This document shows, in pieces, positions 8,259 to 16,969 of a DNA stretch of 64,000 nt. Numbering within the stretch: position 1 is the stretch's first letter; each line of letters starts with the position of its first letter. Below the pieces are notes generated by a model, which was given only the letters and a program-made list of their open reading frames with translations, was not told the origin of the DNA and did no database searches. Origin of the DNA: Thalassotalea_F euphylliae (GTDB lineage: Bacteria; Pseudomonadota; Gammaproteobacteria; Enterobacterales; Alteromonadaceae); assembly GCF_042682785.1 (NCBI RefSeq), contig NZ_JBHUIB010000001.1:496001-560000 (forward strand). Direction: 5' to 3'. The position numbers and the translations under genes were made by a program.

Positions 8259-9557
8259 TTACCCAGCAATACTCGCCAAATCTTGTGCAAACTTCTGAGC
8301 AATATCAGTATCAATTTTCTGGATACTGACGCGTATCGCTTGCGATTCATTCCCAATATCGAATGAAGAACCTGGCCTGACAAGCCAACCTTTGCGTGAC
8401 AACTCGTATGCAGCCGCCTTGCAATCTCCGCCAACCGGAACCCAAACATTTAGGCCATCAATAGAAGCGTTTATATTAATACCAGCGCTCATTAGGGCTT
8501 GGACAAGCGTGTCCCTTCTTTCAATACAATCTGTTTTTGCCTTTGCGAGCGAACGTTGAAATGCCTCATCCGTCAAGCAGGTAATCACTAATGATTGAAG
8601 CACCCTACTGACCCAAGACATACCAGGTGCTAGCCTGGTATTAATACGCCTAATGGACTCTTTATCGGCCGCTACAAATGCCATTCGTAAATCGGGCCCT
8701 AACCCTTTTGAGACGCTGCGAAATATCGACCAATGAACGGTAGTGTCTGGAATAATAGAGTGATGCTTTGTGTTTGCGAGCAATGAGAAATGATCGTCTT
8801 CCATCACCAAAACGTTAGGGTAATCAGACAACACGTGGCGTAGCTCTACCGCCCTTTCTTGTGAAATATTTGCGCCGGTAGGATTATGTGCACGTGGTGT
8901 AACCAAGACCGCTTTAGCACCTTTGTCCAAAGCCGCTTTGAGTGGCTTAGCTTGCATACCGTTTTCATCAACGGGCACACCAATAACTTGCAGCCCAGCA
9001 AGTCGAATTGCATTGGCCGAACTTATGTAACAAGGATCTTCCACCACAACGGTATCACCGGGTACAAGGTGTGCTGCCAATAACCGCTCCAAACTGTCAA
9101 TGGCACCGCTGCACAAGGTGATATCAAAGTCTTGTGCACAAACATCTGCGAACCATGTCATGCCAAAGTCATGCACGTCTTCTAGCAAGGTTGCTTCACC
9201 GTAAACATATTGTTTGAGTGATGCTTGGCTAACCACTTTGTTTAAATCGGGCAACCATTCACGACGCGGACTGCCATCAGCCAAATCAAACAGCGCGGTG
9301 TCAGTAACGCCTTCTTGCTCGCCTGCATCACTCTCTTGGCAAATACGTGTACCTAAACGACCTTGCGTTAACGCAATACCCGCTTTAGTCAAGCGTTGGT
9401 AAGCAGAAGAAACCGTGTTGCGGTTAACACCCAGGTCTTCTGCTAATTGGCGCACAGGTGGCAATACATCACCAGGTTTTAGTTGACCAGTGCTAACAAG
9501 TTCTCGCACTGACTCAAAAATTTCATGTGCAGATTGCCCTAAAATATTGACTTTCAT
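8259..9557 (-). CDS. MocR-type (GntR-aminotransferase) regulator
   Basis: 432 residues. Residues 1-75 form a GntR winged helix with P-G-D-V-L-P-P-V-R-Q-L-A and N-R-N-T-V-S-S-A-Y-Q-R-L. The rest is a fold-type I aminotransferase domain; the PLP lysine is K284 in S-V-S-K-G-L-G-P-D-L-R, and N-P-T-G is present. MocR proteins use PLP as a sensor cofactor and usually control a divergent neighbour, here the DapA-like lyase and MFS carrier. The start is supported by the usual distance to the wHTH. An inverted-repeat array sits directly against the start codon, which fits autoregulation. Confidence 0.9.
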   Translation of the reverse strand: MKVNILGQSAHEIFESVRELVSTGQLKPGDVLPPVRQLAEDLGVNRNTVSSAYQRLTKAGIALTQGRLGTRICQESDAGEQEGVTDTALFDLADGSPRREWLPDLNKVVSQASLKQYVYGEATLLEDVHDFGMTWFADVCAQDFDITLCSGAIDSLERLLAAHLVPGDTVVVEDPCYISSANAIRLAGLQVIGVPVDENGMQAKPLKAALDKGAKAVLVTPRAHNPTGANISQERAVELRHVLSDYPNVLVMEDDHFSLLANTKHHSIIPDTTVHWSIFRSVSKGLGPDLRMAFVAADKESIRRINTRLAPGMSWVSRVLQSLVITCLTDEAFQRSLAKAKTDCIERRDTLVQALMSAGININASIDGLNVWVPVGGDCKAAAYELSRKGWLVRPGSSFDIGNESQAIRVSIQKIDTDIAQKFAQDLASIAG

Positions 9558-9559
9558 TT

Positions 9560-9588
9560 TTGTCCTATGACAATATATTTTTTGTCAT
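9560..9588. promoter_or_regulatory. Candidate MocR operator (inverted half-sites)
   Basis: Three half-sites sit in the divergent promoter: TTGTC (9560-9564), ATGACAA (9567-9573) and TTGTCAT (9582-9588). The last two form a perfect 7-bp inverted repeat with an 8-base AT spacer. The location next to the regulator start and before the lyase gene is what is expected of a MocR site. Confidence 0.5.
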
Positions 9589-9664
9589 GAGCCAATAAGC
9601 GAATTGCTCGTTATCTCATGCTTATTATTCTTTCTTCGCAAATTATAAACACATAGGAGTGCCA

Positions 9665-10558
9665 ATGTTTACAGGTTTATCAGCTTTTCCATTGACGCCG
9701 TTTAAGGATGAACACATTGATTTCACTGCGTTTGAAAAACTTATCAGTAACTTAGTGGACGCTAAAGTCGATTCTATCGGGGCACTGGGTTCAACAGGGT
9801 TATACCCATATTTGAAAACAGAAGAGATAAAATCTGTCGCACAAAAAACAGTAGAGTTTGCGGCTGGCACACCTGTCATGGCCGGTATTGGCGCGCTAAG
9901 AACCATTGACGTATTGAAGAATGCGCAAGCAGTACAAGAAGCGGGTGTTAACGCCGTATTACTTGCGCCAATGTCATATCACCGCATGCAAGAAGATGAA
10001 GTGTTTGAACTTTATCAGCAAGTGACAGCTAACCTTTCTGTGCCTTTGTGTGTTTATGAAAACCCGGGCACGACTAATTTCACTTTCAGTGATGAGCTTT
10101 ATCGTGACGTAACACGTTTACCTCATGTGGCAGCCATAAAAATTCCCGGTATGCCCTTTGCCACCGAGCAAGGACATCAGCGTCTTACTGAACTAAGAAA
10201 GATAGTGCCAGAACATGTAGCGATTGGCGTGAGTGGTGACAAGTTTGGTGCCAAAGGTATGGCTGCGGGTTGTGATTTGTGGCTATCAGTCCTAGGTGGC
10301 TTATTTCCGCACACCGTAAAAGCCTTTATCGAGAAGGCCGCAACATTACAGCAATGCTTGCCAGAGCAAGCTCAAAATCAATATGAGACGCTCTGGGGTT
10401 TATTTGTGAAGTACAAAGGCGGTCTGCGCGTTATGGCAACAGCTGCAAACATACTAGGCTTTGTTGAAGGGAACGGTTTACCTGCACCGCTTAAACCAAT
10501 GAACAAAGAAGATCGTGACATCTTAGCCACGTTAATAACACAGCTGGATTTGAAATAA
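9665..10558 (+). CDS. DapA-family (dihydrodipicolinate synthase/NAL) lyase
   Basis: 297 residues from the ATG at 9665. AGGAG at 9655-9659 lies 5 bases upstream and overlaps the alternative GTG, so the ATG is the better start. The TIM-barrel family signature is present: G-S-T-G near 40, Tyr131 in Y-E-N-P-G and the Schiff-base Lys159 in A-I-K-I-P-G. The family condenses or cleaves pyruvate-containing substrates (lysine synthesis, sialic acid, keto-sugar acids, hydroxyproline). The pairing with a MocR regulator and an MFS carrier 5 bases downstream argues for catabolism of an imported compound and not for housekeeping DapA. The substrate is unknown. Confidence 0.85.
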   Translation: MFTGLSAFPLTPFKDEHIDFTAFEKLISNLVDAKVDSIGALGSTGLYPYLKTEEIKSVAQKTVEFAAGTPVMAGIGALRTIDVLKNAQAVQEAGVNAVLLAPMSYHRMQEDEVFELYQQVTANLSVPLCVYENPGTTNFTFSDELYRDVTRLPHVAAIKIPGMPFATEQGHQRLTELRKIVPEHVAIGVSGDKFGAKGMAAGCDLWLSVLGGLFPHTVKAFIEKAATLQQCLPEQAQNQYETLWGLFVKYKGGLRVMATAANILGFVEGNGLPAPLKPMNKEDRDILATLITQLDLK

Positions 10559-10563
10559 CGCAA

Positions 10564-11799
10564 ATGCACACAAAAGTCACCGTCAACACAAGCAAGCCTG
10601 ACTTGCCACATAGCGGCTTTATTCATTACCTATGGGCAGCCACGCTTGCAAGGGTTGCCACTGGTGGTGCAGCGGTGGCTATCGTATTACTTGCCCACAG
10701 CTTCGGCGCAAGTGGCAAACTTATCGGTGTTTACTCGGCTTGTTTAACAGTACCGCACGTATTGGGACCTATTTACGGGAAGTGGTTAGACAAAGCGAAA
10801 AATCCATTTTCGTTAATTGCCGCCGCATGCGTCGTTTTTGTGGTGAGTTTTCAACTAGTCATACAAAGCTTTCATTGGCAACTGGTATCAATAACGATTG
10901 CGAGCTTATTGATCTGTGGCGTATGCACATCACTGATGATGGGCGGCTTAAGTTCACAATTACGTCACCTTGTCAGTCAAGATTTGAGTATTCGGCGCCG
11001 CTCTCAAAGCTGGGACATCATTACCTACAGTTCGGGACTTACGCTAGGGCCTTTGCTTATCGCTACCATAAGTAGTGCGTATTCAGTGCCTTTATCGGTT
11101 GGCATCGTTATGTTTGTGCCACTGCTTGCTGGGTTCATTATTTGGCATATGCCAACACCCCATATCAGTAGAGCAAAAGCGAATGATATTGCGGGCTTTA
11201 GACAGGTCATTAATATCATATACAGCTCCCCTGCCCTCAAGCGCACCATTGCAATGACATCGAGCGCTGCATTTGCTGTCGCAGCATTGCCCGTTATAGC
11301 AATCTATCTGGTGGATGGCTGGCAGCAAAATCAAGAAAAAGGAGCATACCTTGTTACCAGCTACGGCATTGGTTACCTAATCGGCTCATTGATTTTGATT
11401 GCAAAACCACTAAAAAAAGAAGCGCTACGTTTACTAAGAATGACCAGTATTGCCCTAGCCGTTAGCTTAGTGATTATTTACTTCAGCTATTCCTTTTCCA
11501 CAGGGCTAGTAGCGTATTGTTTATGCGGCATTGTGAACGCGTTCTTTTTTGCTTCATCACTTGCGGCAAGAACAGAATACGCACCAACGCATTGCGCTGG
11601 GCAAGTATATATGTGGGTTGCTGCAGCCAAAATTACGGCCACATCAATTGGCGCTTTTTGCGCGGGCTACTTAGTAGATAGCGCAACTACCTTACCGTTA
11701 GTGATCTCTTCTTTAGTGCTAGGTATCGCCATCACGCTCTGCTTTTGGCAATGGCAACATTTGCCGAGTTCTACCTTGGACAAAGAAAATTCTCGTTAG
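10564..11799 (+). CDS. MFS transporter
   Basis: 411 residues with about 12 hydrophobic segments and the loop motif G-K-W-L-D-K-A-K between helices 2 and 3 typical of major facilitator carriers. It starts 5 bases after the lyase stop, so the two are one operon under the divergent MocR promoter. It probably imports the lyase substrate or exports a product. No substrate-specific motif is recognised. No terminator hairpin is visible after it. Confidence 0.85.
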   Translation: MHTKVTVNTSKPDLPHSGFIHYLWAATLARVATGGAAVAIVLLAHSFGASGKLIGVYSACLTVPHVLGPIYGKWLDKAKNPFSLIAAACVVFVVSFQLVIQSFHWQLVSITIASLLICGVCTSLMMGGLSSQLRHLVSQDLSIRRRSQSWDIITYSSGLTLGPLLIATISSAYSVPLSVGIVMFVPLLAGFIIWHMPTPHISRAKANDIAGFRQVINIIYSSPALKRTIAMTSSAAFAVAALPVIAIYLVDGWQQNQEKGAYLVTSYGIGYLIGSLILIAKPLKKEALRLLRMTSIALAVSLVIIYFSYSFSTGLVAYCLCGIVNAFFFASSLAARTEYAPTHCAGQVYMWVAAAKITATSIGAFCAGYLVDSATTLPLVISSLVLGIAITLCFWQWQHLPSSTLDKENSR

Positions 11800-11923
11800 C
11801 GAAAATAGTAAACTCTGTCATTTGCATGGAGCGTTAGGTAAATAAGAGCTTAAAATTCCCTTGAGCAATAAGTAACCACTGCATAGTATAGTGAGGCTGG
11901 TTGCCGATAAGAGAACGATTTTC

Positions 11924-13291
11924 ATGAAAAATATATTGAAAGCTGCGTTACTTTGCATCCCTTTTACGAGCTTTGCTGAAGAGCCACCCACGCCCTCCCA
12001 AACACTCTTCACTAACGTCCATGTGTGGGATGGGAAAAGTAACGGTATTACCAAGCCTATCAATGTTCTTATTGAAAACAATCTTATTAAAAAACTAAGG
12101 GCCAATAAAAGCGACATAAACGCGAAAGCCAATATTATTGACGGTCAAGGAAAGGTGCTAATGCCTGGACTGATTGACACTCATACTCACATTGCAGTTC
12201 CAGAGCAGTTAGGAACATTAACGAACGACGTCGACTTTATGTACTGGGGAATTTCGGCTGCTCAGGTTACTGAAGATTGGTTGATGCGTGGCTACACCAC
12301 AGTGCGTGATGCTGGTGGCCCTGCAGTAGGTATAAAAAGAGCGGTAGAAGACGGTAAAGTAGCTGGCCCCCGTATCTATCCTTCTGGGCCCGTAATTTCA
12401 CAAACATCGGGGCATGGCGATCATCGAGCTTACACTACGCCCCACCCCAATATGCCAGGCAACAAACCCCATGCAATGCAAACACCACAAGGGTTCGAGT
12501 TGCTTTGTGATGGTATTCCAGAGGTTTTACGATGCACTAGGGAGGTACTTCGTTCTGGTGCAACACAATTGAAATTAATGGCAGGAGGCGGTGCTTCTTC
12601 AAGTTTTGGTCCACTCTATACAACCCAATATTTACCTGAAGAAATAGAAGCTGCCGTAAGAGCCGCGAGAGATTATGGTACCTATGTAATGGTCCATGCT
12701 TATCATGATGAATCAATAATTCGTTCAATCGATGCTGGAGTTAGGTCAATAGAACACGGCACATTAATGACGGAAAAAGGCATGAAGAAAATAATGGAGA
12801 AGGGAGCATGGATCTCTCCTTATTTCACCATGCTGTCATTACCATGGGAAACAATCGAGGCTTATGTCGGACCACAAAATGCTCATAAAGCGAGAGCCAT
12901 ATACGATGGCGCCAAAAAACAAATAAGCATTTTAAAAGCATCTGGCTATGACAAAATCGCTTTTGGTGCTGACGTAGTAGGACCTTTATCAGCCCAACGT
13001 AATGCCAACAATGAATTTGTCGTACGAGCTAAGTACTGGCCTCCCGTTGAAGTGCTAAAACAAGCGACCTACAACAATGCACGCATGTTAAAAGAAGAAA
13101 CTGGCTCCCGTAATCCATACCTAGAAGGCGAGCTTGGCATCATTGCCGAAGGGGCATACGCCGATGTGATTTTGGTAGATGGGAATCCACTGGAAAATAT
13201 CGAACTATTGGCTACCCCTTATGAGTCCTTATTGGTCATTATGAAAGACGGCAAGGTTTATAAGAACGCCCTAAAGTTGACAACACAGTAA
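11924..13291 (+). CDS. Exported metal-dependent amidohydrolase (prolidase/imidazolonepropionase-like)
   Basis: 455 residues. I chose the ATG at 11924 because it gives a signal peptide (K-x-I-L-K-A-A-L-L-C up to S-F-A-E); an in-frame GTG at 11891 adds a non-signal stretch. The amidohydrolase signature is complete: D-T-H-T-H with metal ligands H87 and H89, a Lys in Q-L-K-L-M-A-G-G, a V-H-A-Y-H segment, I-E-H-G and a catalytic Asp in F-G-A-D. Homologues of this exported subgroup are annotated as Xaa-Pro dipeptidases or imidazolonepropionase-like hydrolases. With the M1 and S9 peptidases in this window it fits a peptide-degrading lifestyle. It appears monocistronic. Confidence 0.8.
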   Translation: MKNILKAALLCIPFTSFAEEPPTPSQTLFTNVHVWDGKSNGITKPINVLIENNLIKKLRANKSDINAKANIIDGQGKVLMPGLIDTHTHIAVPEQLGTLTNDVDFMYWGISAAQVTEDWLMRGYTTVRDAGGPAVGIKRAVEDGKVAGPRIYPSGPVISQTSGHGDHRAYTTPHPNMPGNKPHAMQTPQGFELLCDGIPEVLRCTREVLRSGATQLKLMAGGGASSSFGPLYTTQYLPEEIEAAVRAARDYGTYVMVHAYHDESIIRSIDAGVRSIEHGTLMTEKGMKKIMEKGAWISPYFTMLSLPWETIEAYVGPQNAHKARAIYDGAKKQISILKASGYDKIAFGADVVGPLSAQRNANNEFVVRAKYWPPVEVLKQATYNNARMLKEETGSRNPYLEGELGIIAEGAYADVILVDGNPLENIELLATPYESLLVIMKDGKVYKNALKLTTQ

Positions 13292-13405
13292 ACAGGCAAC
13301 CCTTTGAATACAATACTAATTGACGGTAGTTTTCACGCGTAACTACTTGCGAAATATAGCCAAAATGCTTTAATGCGCTAGCTATAATTTGTTGAAAGGA
13401 AGCCA

Positions 13406-14008
13406 ATGCTCTATTTTATTATTACCTGCGCACTTATCTTATTAAGCGTGTTCGTTTTCTTACCACGATTCAGTCAATTTACCCAGAGGTACAATTTAGG
13501 GATTAACTTTTTCCTGACACTTGTTGCCACGCTGGTGGGCGTTTTTCTCGCCATTTCAATTACCAATTACGAAACCGTAAAACAAGAAAAACAAGATGTC
13601 ATCAAGCTCTTGCTGTCTTCAATCTCATCGGTTGAAACCTGCCACGAATATACACGTGTGCTGGTTGAGTATCATAATTCATTACCTGCGAAAGACGGTT
13701 CGAAGGCAGACTTTTATGTCAACAATCCACCTCCGTATCCGGATTACCTAGACATTTTCTTAACGCAAAATATTGTCAGCAAAAACTTATCTGGTGCTTC
13801 TCTTAGCGATTTGAATGAGCTTCTCATTAATCTAAAACGCAGTCGTACGTCGAACGCTCCGCTTTACCTTGAATTATTGAAGCGAACACAAGATTTGCTT
13901 CAAGTAGAAGTGTCATTTCAGCAAGGAAACATCAGTCACAATCAGTTAGAAGCGCAACTAGATACCCTAAATGACTTCACTCAAAGCGCTGTAAGCACAG
14001 TTAAATAA
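13406..14008 (+). CDS. Unknown protein with two N-terminal membrane helices
   Basis: 200 residues, preceded by AAAGGA at 13395-13400. Two hydrophobic segments (about 1-20 and 33-53) are followed by a soluble, mostly helical region with a Tyr/Pro-rich insert (N-P-P-P-Y-P-D-Y). I do not recognise a family. The topology suggests a small membrane anchor with a cytoplasmic or periplasmic helical tail. It has its own short upstream region and no close partner. Confidence 0.65.
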   Translation: MLYFIITCALILLSVFVFLPRFSQFTQRYNLGINFFLTLVATLVGVFLAISITNYETVKQEKQDVIKLLLSSISSVETCHEYTRVLVEYHNSLPAKDGSKADFYVNNPPPYPDYLDIFLTQNIVSKNLSGASLSDLNELLINLKRSRTSNAPLYLELLKRTQDLLQVEVSFQQGNISHNQLEAQLDTLNDFTQSAVSTVK

Positions 14009-14107
14009 CCCAGCTGTGTCACGTCGCTTACCTAAATGGGGTAACAAAGCGGAGTATTGCCCGAATAGTAGTGACTGACACTTACTGCAACAATTTTGAG
14101 GTTAAAA

Positions 14108-14153
14108 AAACAGGCCGGATAAGGTGAAATACGTTTTACGTCGACGCCTGTTT
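14108..14153. repeat. Inverted repeat, REP-like
   Basis: Perfect 8-bp arms AAACAGGC and GCCTGTTT enclose about 30 bases that begin with CGGATAAGGTG, which resembles the stem of enterobacterial REP elements. It is single-copy in this window as far as I can see, so the repeat status is a guess. Confidence 0.3.
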
Positions 14154-14247
14154 AAACGCTAAGTCCACCAGAGCAGTAATTGCGCGTCATATAATTAACT
14201 GCAGCTGTGCAGCGCAGTAGTTGCAATATCTAGGGAGCGCAAACAGC

Positions 14248-15360
14248 ATGATAAGAAACTTACTTTTGGGTGTGGCATTTATTTCTTCATTTCTGTCTAC
14301 TGCCAACGCTGTCTCTTCTGAATCTATAGGTGAAAAGCTTAACCAACATATTGAGCAGTATGTCGAACAAGAAGATTTCCAAGGTGCAGTGTTAGTTGCA
14401 CAGTACGGTAAGCCGATATTTCAAAAAGCCTATGGTTATGCCGACAGAGCGAGTAAAACACCCAACACACTGGATCATCAATTTCTTATTGGCTCAATGA
14501 CAAAATCATTTACGGCTGTTGCGGTAATGCGCTTGGTTGAGCAAGGAAAACTCGACTTGCATGCGCCTATCTCAACCTATATTCCCAACCTAAATAGCGA
14601 GCTAGCCGATGGGCTGACGTTACACCGTTTACTCAAACATCAATCAGGGCTGAACCGTCATCTAGAACAGCTGACACACTTCGAAGAAAAAGACGTTAGC
14701 TCAGCTGAGATTCTCAGTATTATTAACACCGCGGAGCAGTCCTTTGCGCCCGGTTCGGATTACGAATATGGCAACCTCAATTATCACTTAGCAGCACTCG
14801 CCGTTGAAAACGTCACTAAGCAATCTTACGCGCAAGCCATGCAGGCGTTAGTTTTTACGCCATTAGGGATGAAAAATACAGGGGTTGAACGTATTAGCTT
14901 GCCACCATCAAACCGCGCAAACGGTTATCGGAAAAGCATGTTTGGCATCGACCGAGACGAAAACATTGTTTCTTACGCGATAGGTTCAGGTGATATCTAC
15001 TCAACCGTTAACGATTTGCTGATATGGGAACAAGCGCTATACAAGCCGGACTTTCTATCACAGCAAAGCATCGACTTACTGTTTAAAGGCGAGAACCAAG
15101 CGTTTGGCTATTACGGCTACGGTTTTCGCATCAGAGAATACCAACGAGGTGCTGGGCAAGAAAAGCTAGGCAAGCTAGCTCGCCACGGTGGCTCTATGGA
15201 CGGTTTTTTATCAAATCTACACCGCTATACTGACGACCAATTAACCGTGATTATTTTGGCTAATATTCGCCGCTTTCCTATTCGCAATTTAACGTTTGAA
15301 TTAAAAGAAATTGCACTTGGTACTGATGGATTAAAACGAGATAGGTCGACATTTGAGTAG
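14248..15360 (+). CDS. Exported beta-lactamase-fold serine hydrolase
   Basis: 370 residues from the ATG at 14248, which has AGGGAG at 14232-14237 and gives a proper signal peptide ending A-N-A; an in-frame TTG at 14221 is less likely. Class C/penicillin-binding motifs are present: S83-M-T-K86, Y174-G-N176 and H313-G-G. The family (PF00144) includes esterases, D-aminopeptidases and beta-lactamases; the sequence does not tell which. The C-terminus lacks the additional domains of AmpH-like proteins. It stands alone. Confidence 0.85.
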   Translation: MIRNLLLGVAFISSFLSTANAVSSESIGEKLNQHIEQYVEQEDFQGAVLVAQYGKPIFQKAYGYADRASKTPNTLDHQFLIGSMTKSFTAVAVMRLVEQGKLDLHAPISTYIPNLNSELADGLTLHRLLKHQSGLNRHLEQLTHFEEKDVSSAEILSIINTAEQSFAPGSDYEYGNLNYHLAALAVENVTKQSYAQAMQALVFTPLGMKNTGVERISLPPSNRANGYRKSMFGIDRDENIVSYAIGSGDIYSTVNDLLIWEQALYKPDFLSQQSIDLLFKGENQAFGYYGYGFRIREYQRGAGQEKLGKLARHGGSMDGFLSNLHRYTDDQLTVIILANIRRFPIRNLTFELKEIALGTDGLKRDRSTFE

Positions 15361-15756
15361 TATTTAACACCTTTCACCGCTGCACTATTCATCCTTGTTT
15401 ACTTAACAAAAATAGTGTTGCAGGCATAGCCATATCAGACACTGTATATAAGTATAAATGTCTTTTGAGCTTTACAGCGCAAATGAGTCGTTATTGATTC
15501 TACAATTTCACTTGTAAACTATAAGCAATTTGGTTATTTGCAACTATTATTTAGTTGTGGCACCGCACTAAGAATTAACTTATCCAAAGGGCTAATTAAC
15601 TTCCCACAGGTGCTTGAGTTAGATTTAAATGATGGGTTGCATGTTGAGCTCAACACGTAACAAGCCCATTAAAAATCGCCAGGAAATATACGCTGGCTAG
15701 ATGCCCAACACTCGGGTTTCATTTTGTTGGTGTGCTAGGCTTTAGATGGAATTATT
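15361..15756. other. 396-base gap without a recognised gene
   Basis: AT-rich spacer. Near 15690-15735 an imperfect hairpin is visible (arms around CCAACA and TGTTGG), just before the gene at 15757. I considered an integron attC site but the core sites do not match. No RNA gene is recognised. Confidence 0.4.
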
Positions 15757-16512
15757 ATGAAACTAGGTTTTTTGAAGAGCAGTAATTTTTGGAGCGTTTC
15801 TATTGCTGCTTTAGCATTACTATTTTCATTGACCCCCCCATTGTCTGAATGGATTCCAGACAAAGATTTGTCGATGCTACATTCGAATAGAACAGCAATT
15901 GGAAATTATTTTGGTATCGTCTCTTACGGCTTACAAATTGATCTAAAGAACGAAGGCAATAAACCTTTATCTATAACAAAATTAGTTCTTGAATTAACAG
16001 ACCCAGACTCGACAAAAAGTTCTCTAATAGCAGAAACAATTACACAATTTAGTGGTGGGCCGAATGCTATTGTGACACCAATAACAAGGATCGTTATTAA
16101 ACCAGACGAACAATGGAGCAATCTGGTTTACTTTTACCCGAAGCATGACCCTGAGATGGAGTACAAAATTAATCAAGTCCGATTCAAGATAGTCGAAGAT
16201 TTAGGTGATCAGCAGGCGGTGATTGGAGGTCAGAGATTGATTCGGGCTCCGAGGCATCTAGTCAAAGAAGCGAAAGATCTCTTTGATCAGAATTTTGACT
16301 TAAAAAAAGGAAAGTATTCCGTGAAGTTGATTGCTTATTCAGAGAAAGAAATTCTTAGAGCTAATTCATTCCAATTTGAAGTTCATGACTTTCAGATTCA
16401 GGCAAACCAGTCACAGAAAAATGATTACAAGTACGGCATGGGAATCTACGGCCCGGCACAGAATATTAAGATGACATGGCTAAAAAACAATTCGATAAAA
16501 ATAAAGGAATAG
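15757..16512 (+). CDS. Unknown membrane-anchored protein
   Basis: 251 residues. One hydrophobic segment at about 10-28 acts as a signal anchor; the rest looks like a beta-rich extracytoplasmic domain (several I-x-I-x-L-x-N-E-G strands, typical of an immunoglobulin-like fold). No family is recognised and there are no catalytic residues to point at. The stop is 2 bases before the next gene, so they form a pair. The local sequence is more AT-rich than its neighbours, which may mean acquisition. Confidence 0.65.
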   Translation: MKLGFLKSSNFWSVSIAALALLFSLTPPLSEWIPDKDLSMLHSNRTAIGNYFGIVSYGLQIDLKNEGNKPLSITKLVLELTDPDSTKSSLIAETITQFSGGPNAIVTPITRIVIKPDEQWSNLVYFYPKHDPEMEYKINQVRFKIVEDLGDQQAVIGGQRLIRAPRHLVKEAKDLFDQNFDLKKGKYSVKLIAYSEKEILRANSFQFEVHDFQIQANQSQKNDYKYGMGIYGPAQNIKMTWLKNNSIKIKE

Positions 16513-16514
16513 AT

Positions 16515-16919
16515 ATGAAAAAAATTTTGCTGATACTCACTTCGATACTCGCACTTAATGCGCAAGCAAATGAAGCAGATATACGAAAAGAGCTTCAAAA
16601 GCATGTCGATGGTTTGAACCAAGAAAGTCTGCCTAAAACAACATCAAGCTTTCATTCACAGTCACCCCAATACGCCCCATTCACACAAATGATGCAACAA
16701 AGTTTCCAGCAGTATGATATATCAATAGAGATGAAAGAAATTGACTACGTTGGTAGGAGTGGAGAGTACGTTGTAGCGAAAGTTACCTCACAGGCCGTTA
16801 GAAAGTCTGGCGCACCATTTATAGATAATCAATCAACTACTTTCTATTTTTTTAAAAAAGATGGAACAGAATGGAAGATATGGGCGTTTATGGGAGTAGA
16901 TAGTGTTCCACTCCGATAA
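16515..16919 (+). CDS. Small exported protein, possibly NTF2/SnoaL-like
   Basis: 134 residues from the ATG at 16515; AAGGA at 16504-16508 and a clean signal peptide (K-K-I-L-L-I-L-T to A-N-A-Q-A) decide this start over an earlier in-frame ATG inside the previous gene. The mature part has an N-terminal helix followed by long beta-strands ending W-K-I-W-A-F-M, which resembles an NTF2/SnoaL-like fold. This is a fold guess only. It is the second gene of the unknown pair. Confidence 0.65.
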   Translation: MKKILLILTSILALNAQANEADIRKELQKHVDGLNQESLPKTTSSFHSQSPQYAPFTQMMQQSFQQYDISIEMKEIDYVGRSGEYVVAKVTSQAVRKSGAPFIDNQSTTFYFFKKDGTEWKIWAFMGVDSVPLR

Positions 16920-16969
16920 AGCCTAATAAGTAAATACAGGTGAATCCTGCGGCGCACCTAGTTTAGGCG

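Noticed and set aside
11818..12132. 104-residue minus-strand reading frame
   Set aside because: Shadow of the amidohydrolase gene and its upstream region; no support.
15690..15740. Integron attC-like hairpin
   Set aside because: The conserved core-site triplets are not present and no integrase is nearby.
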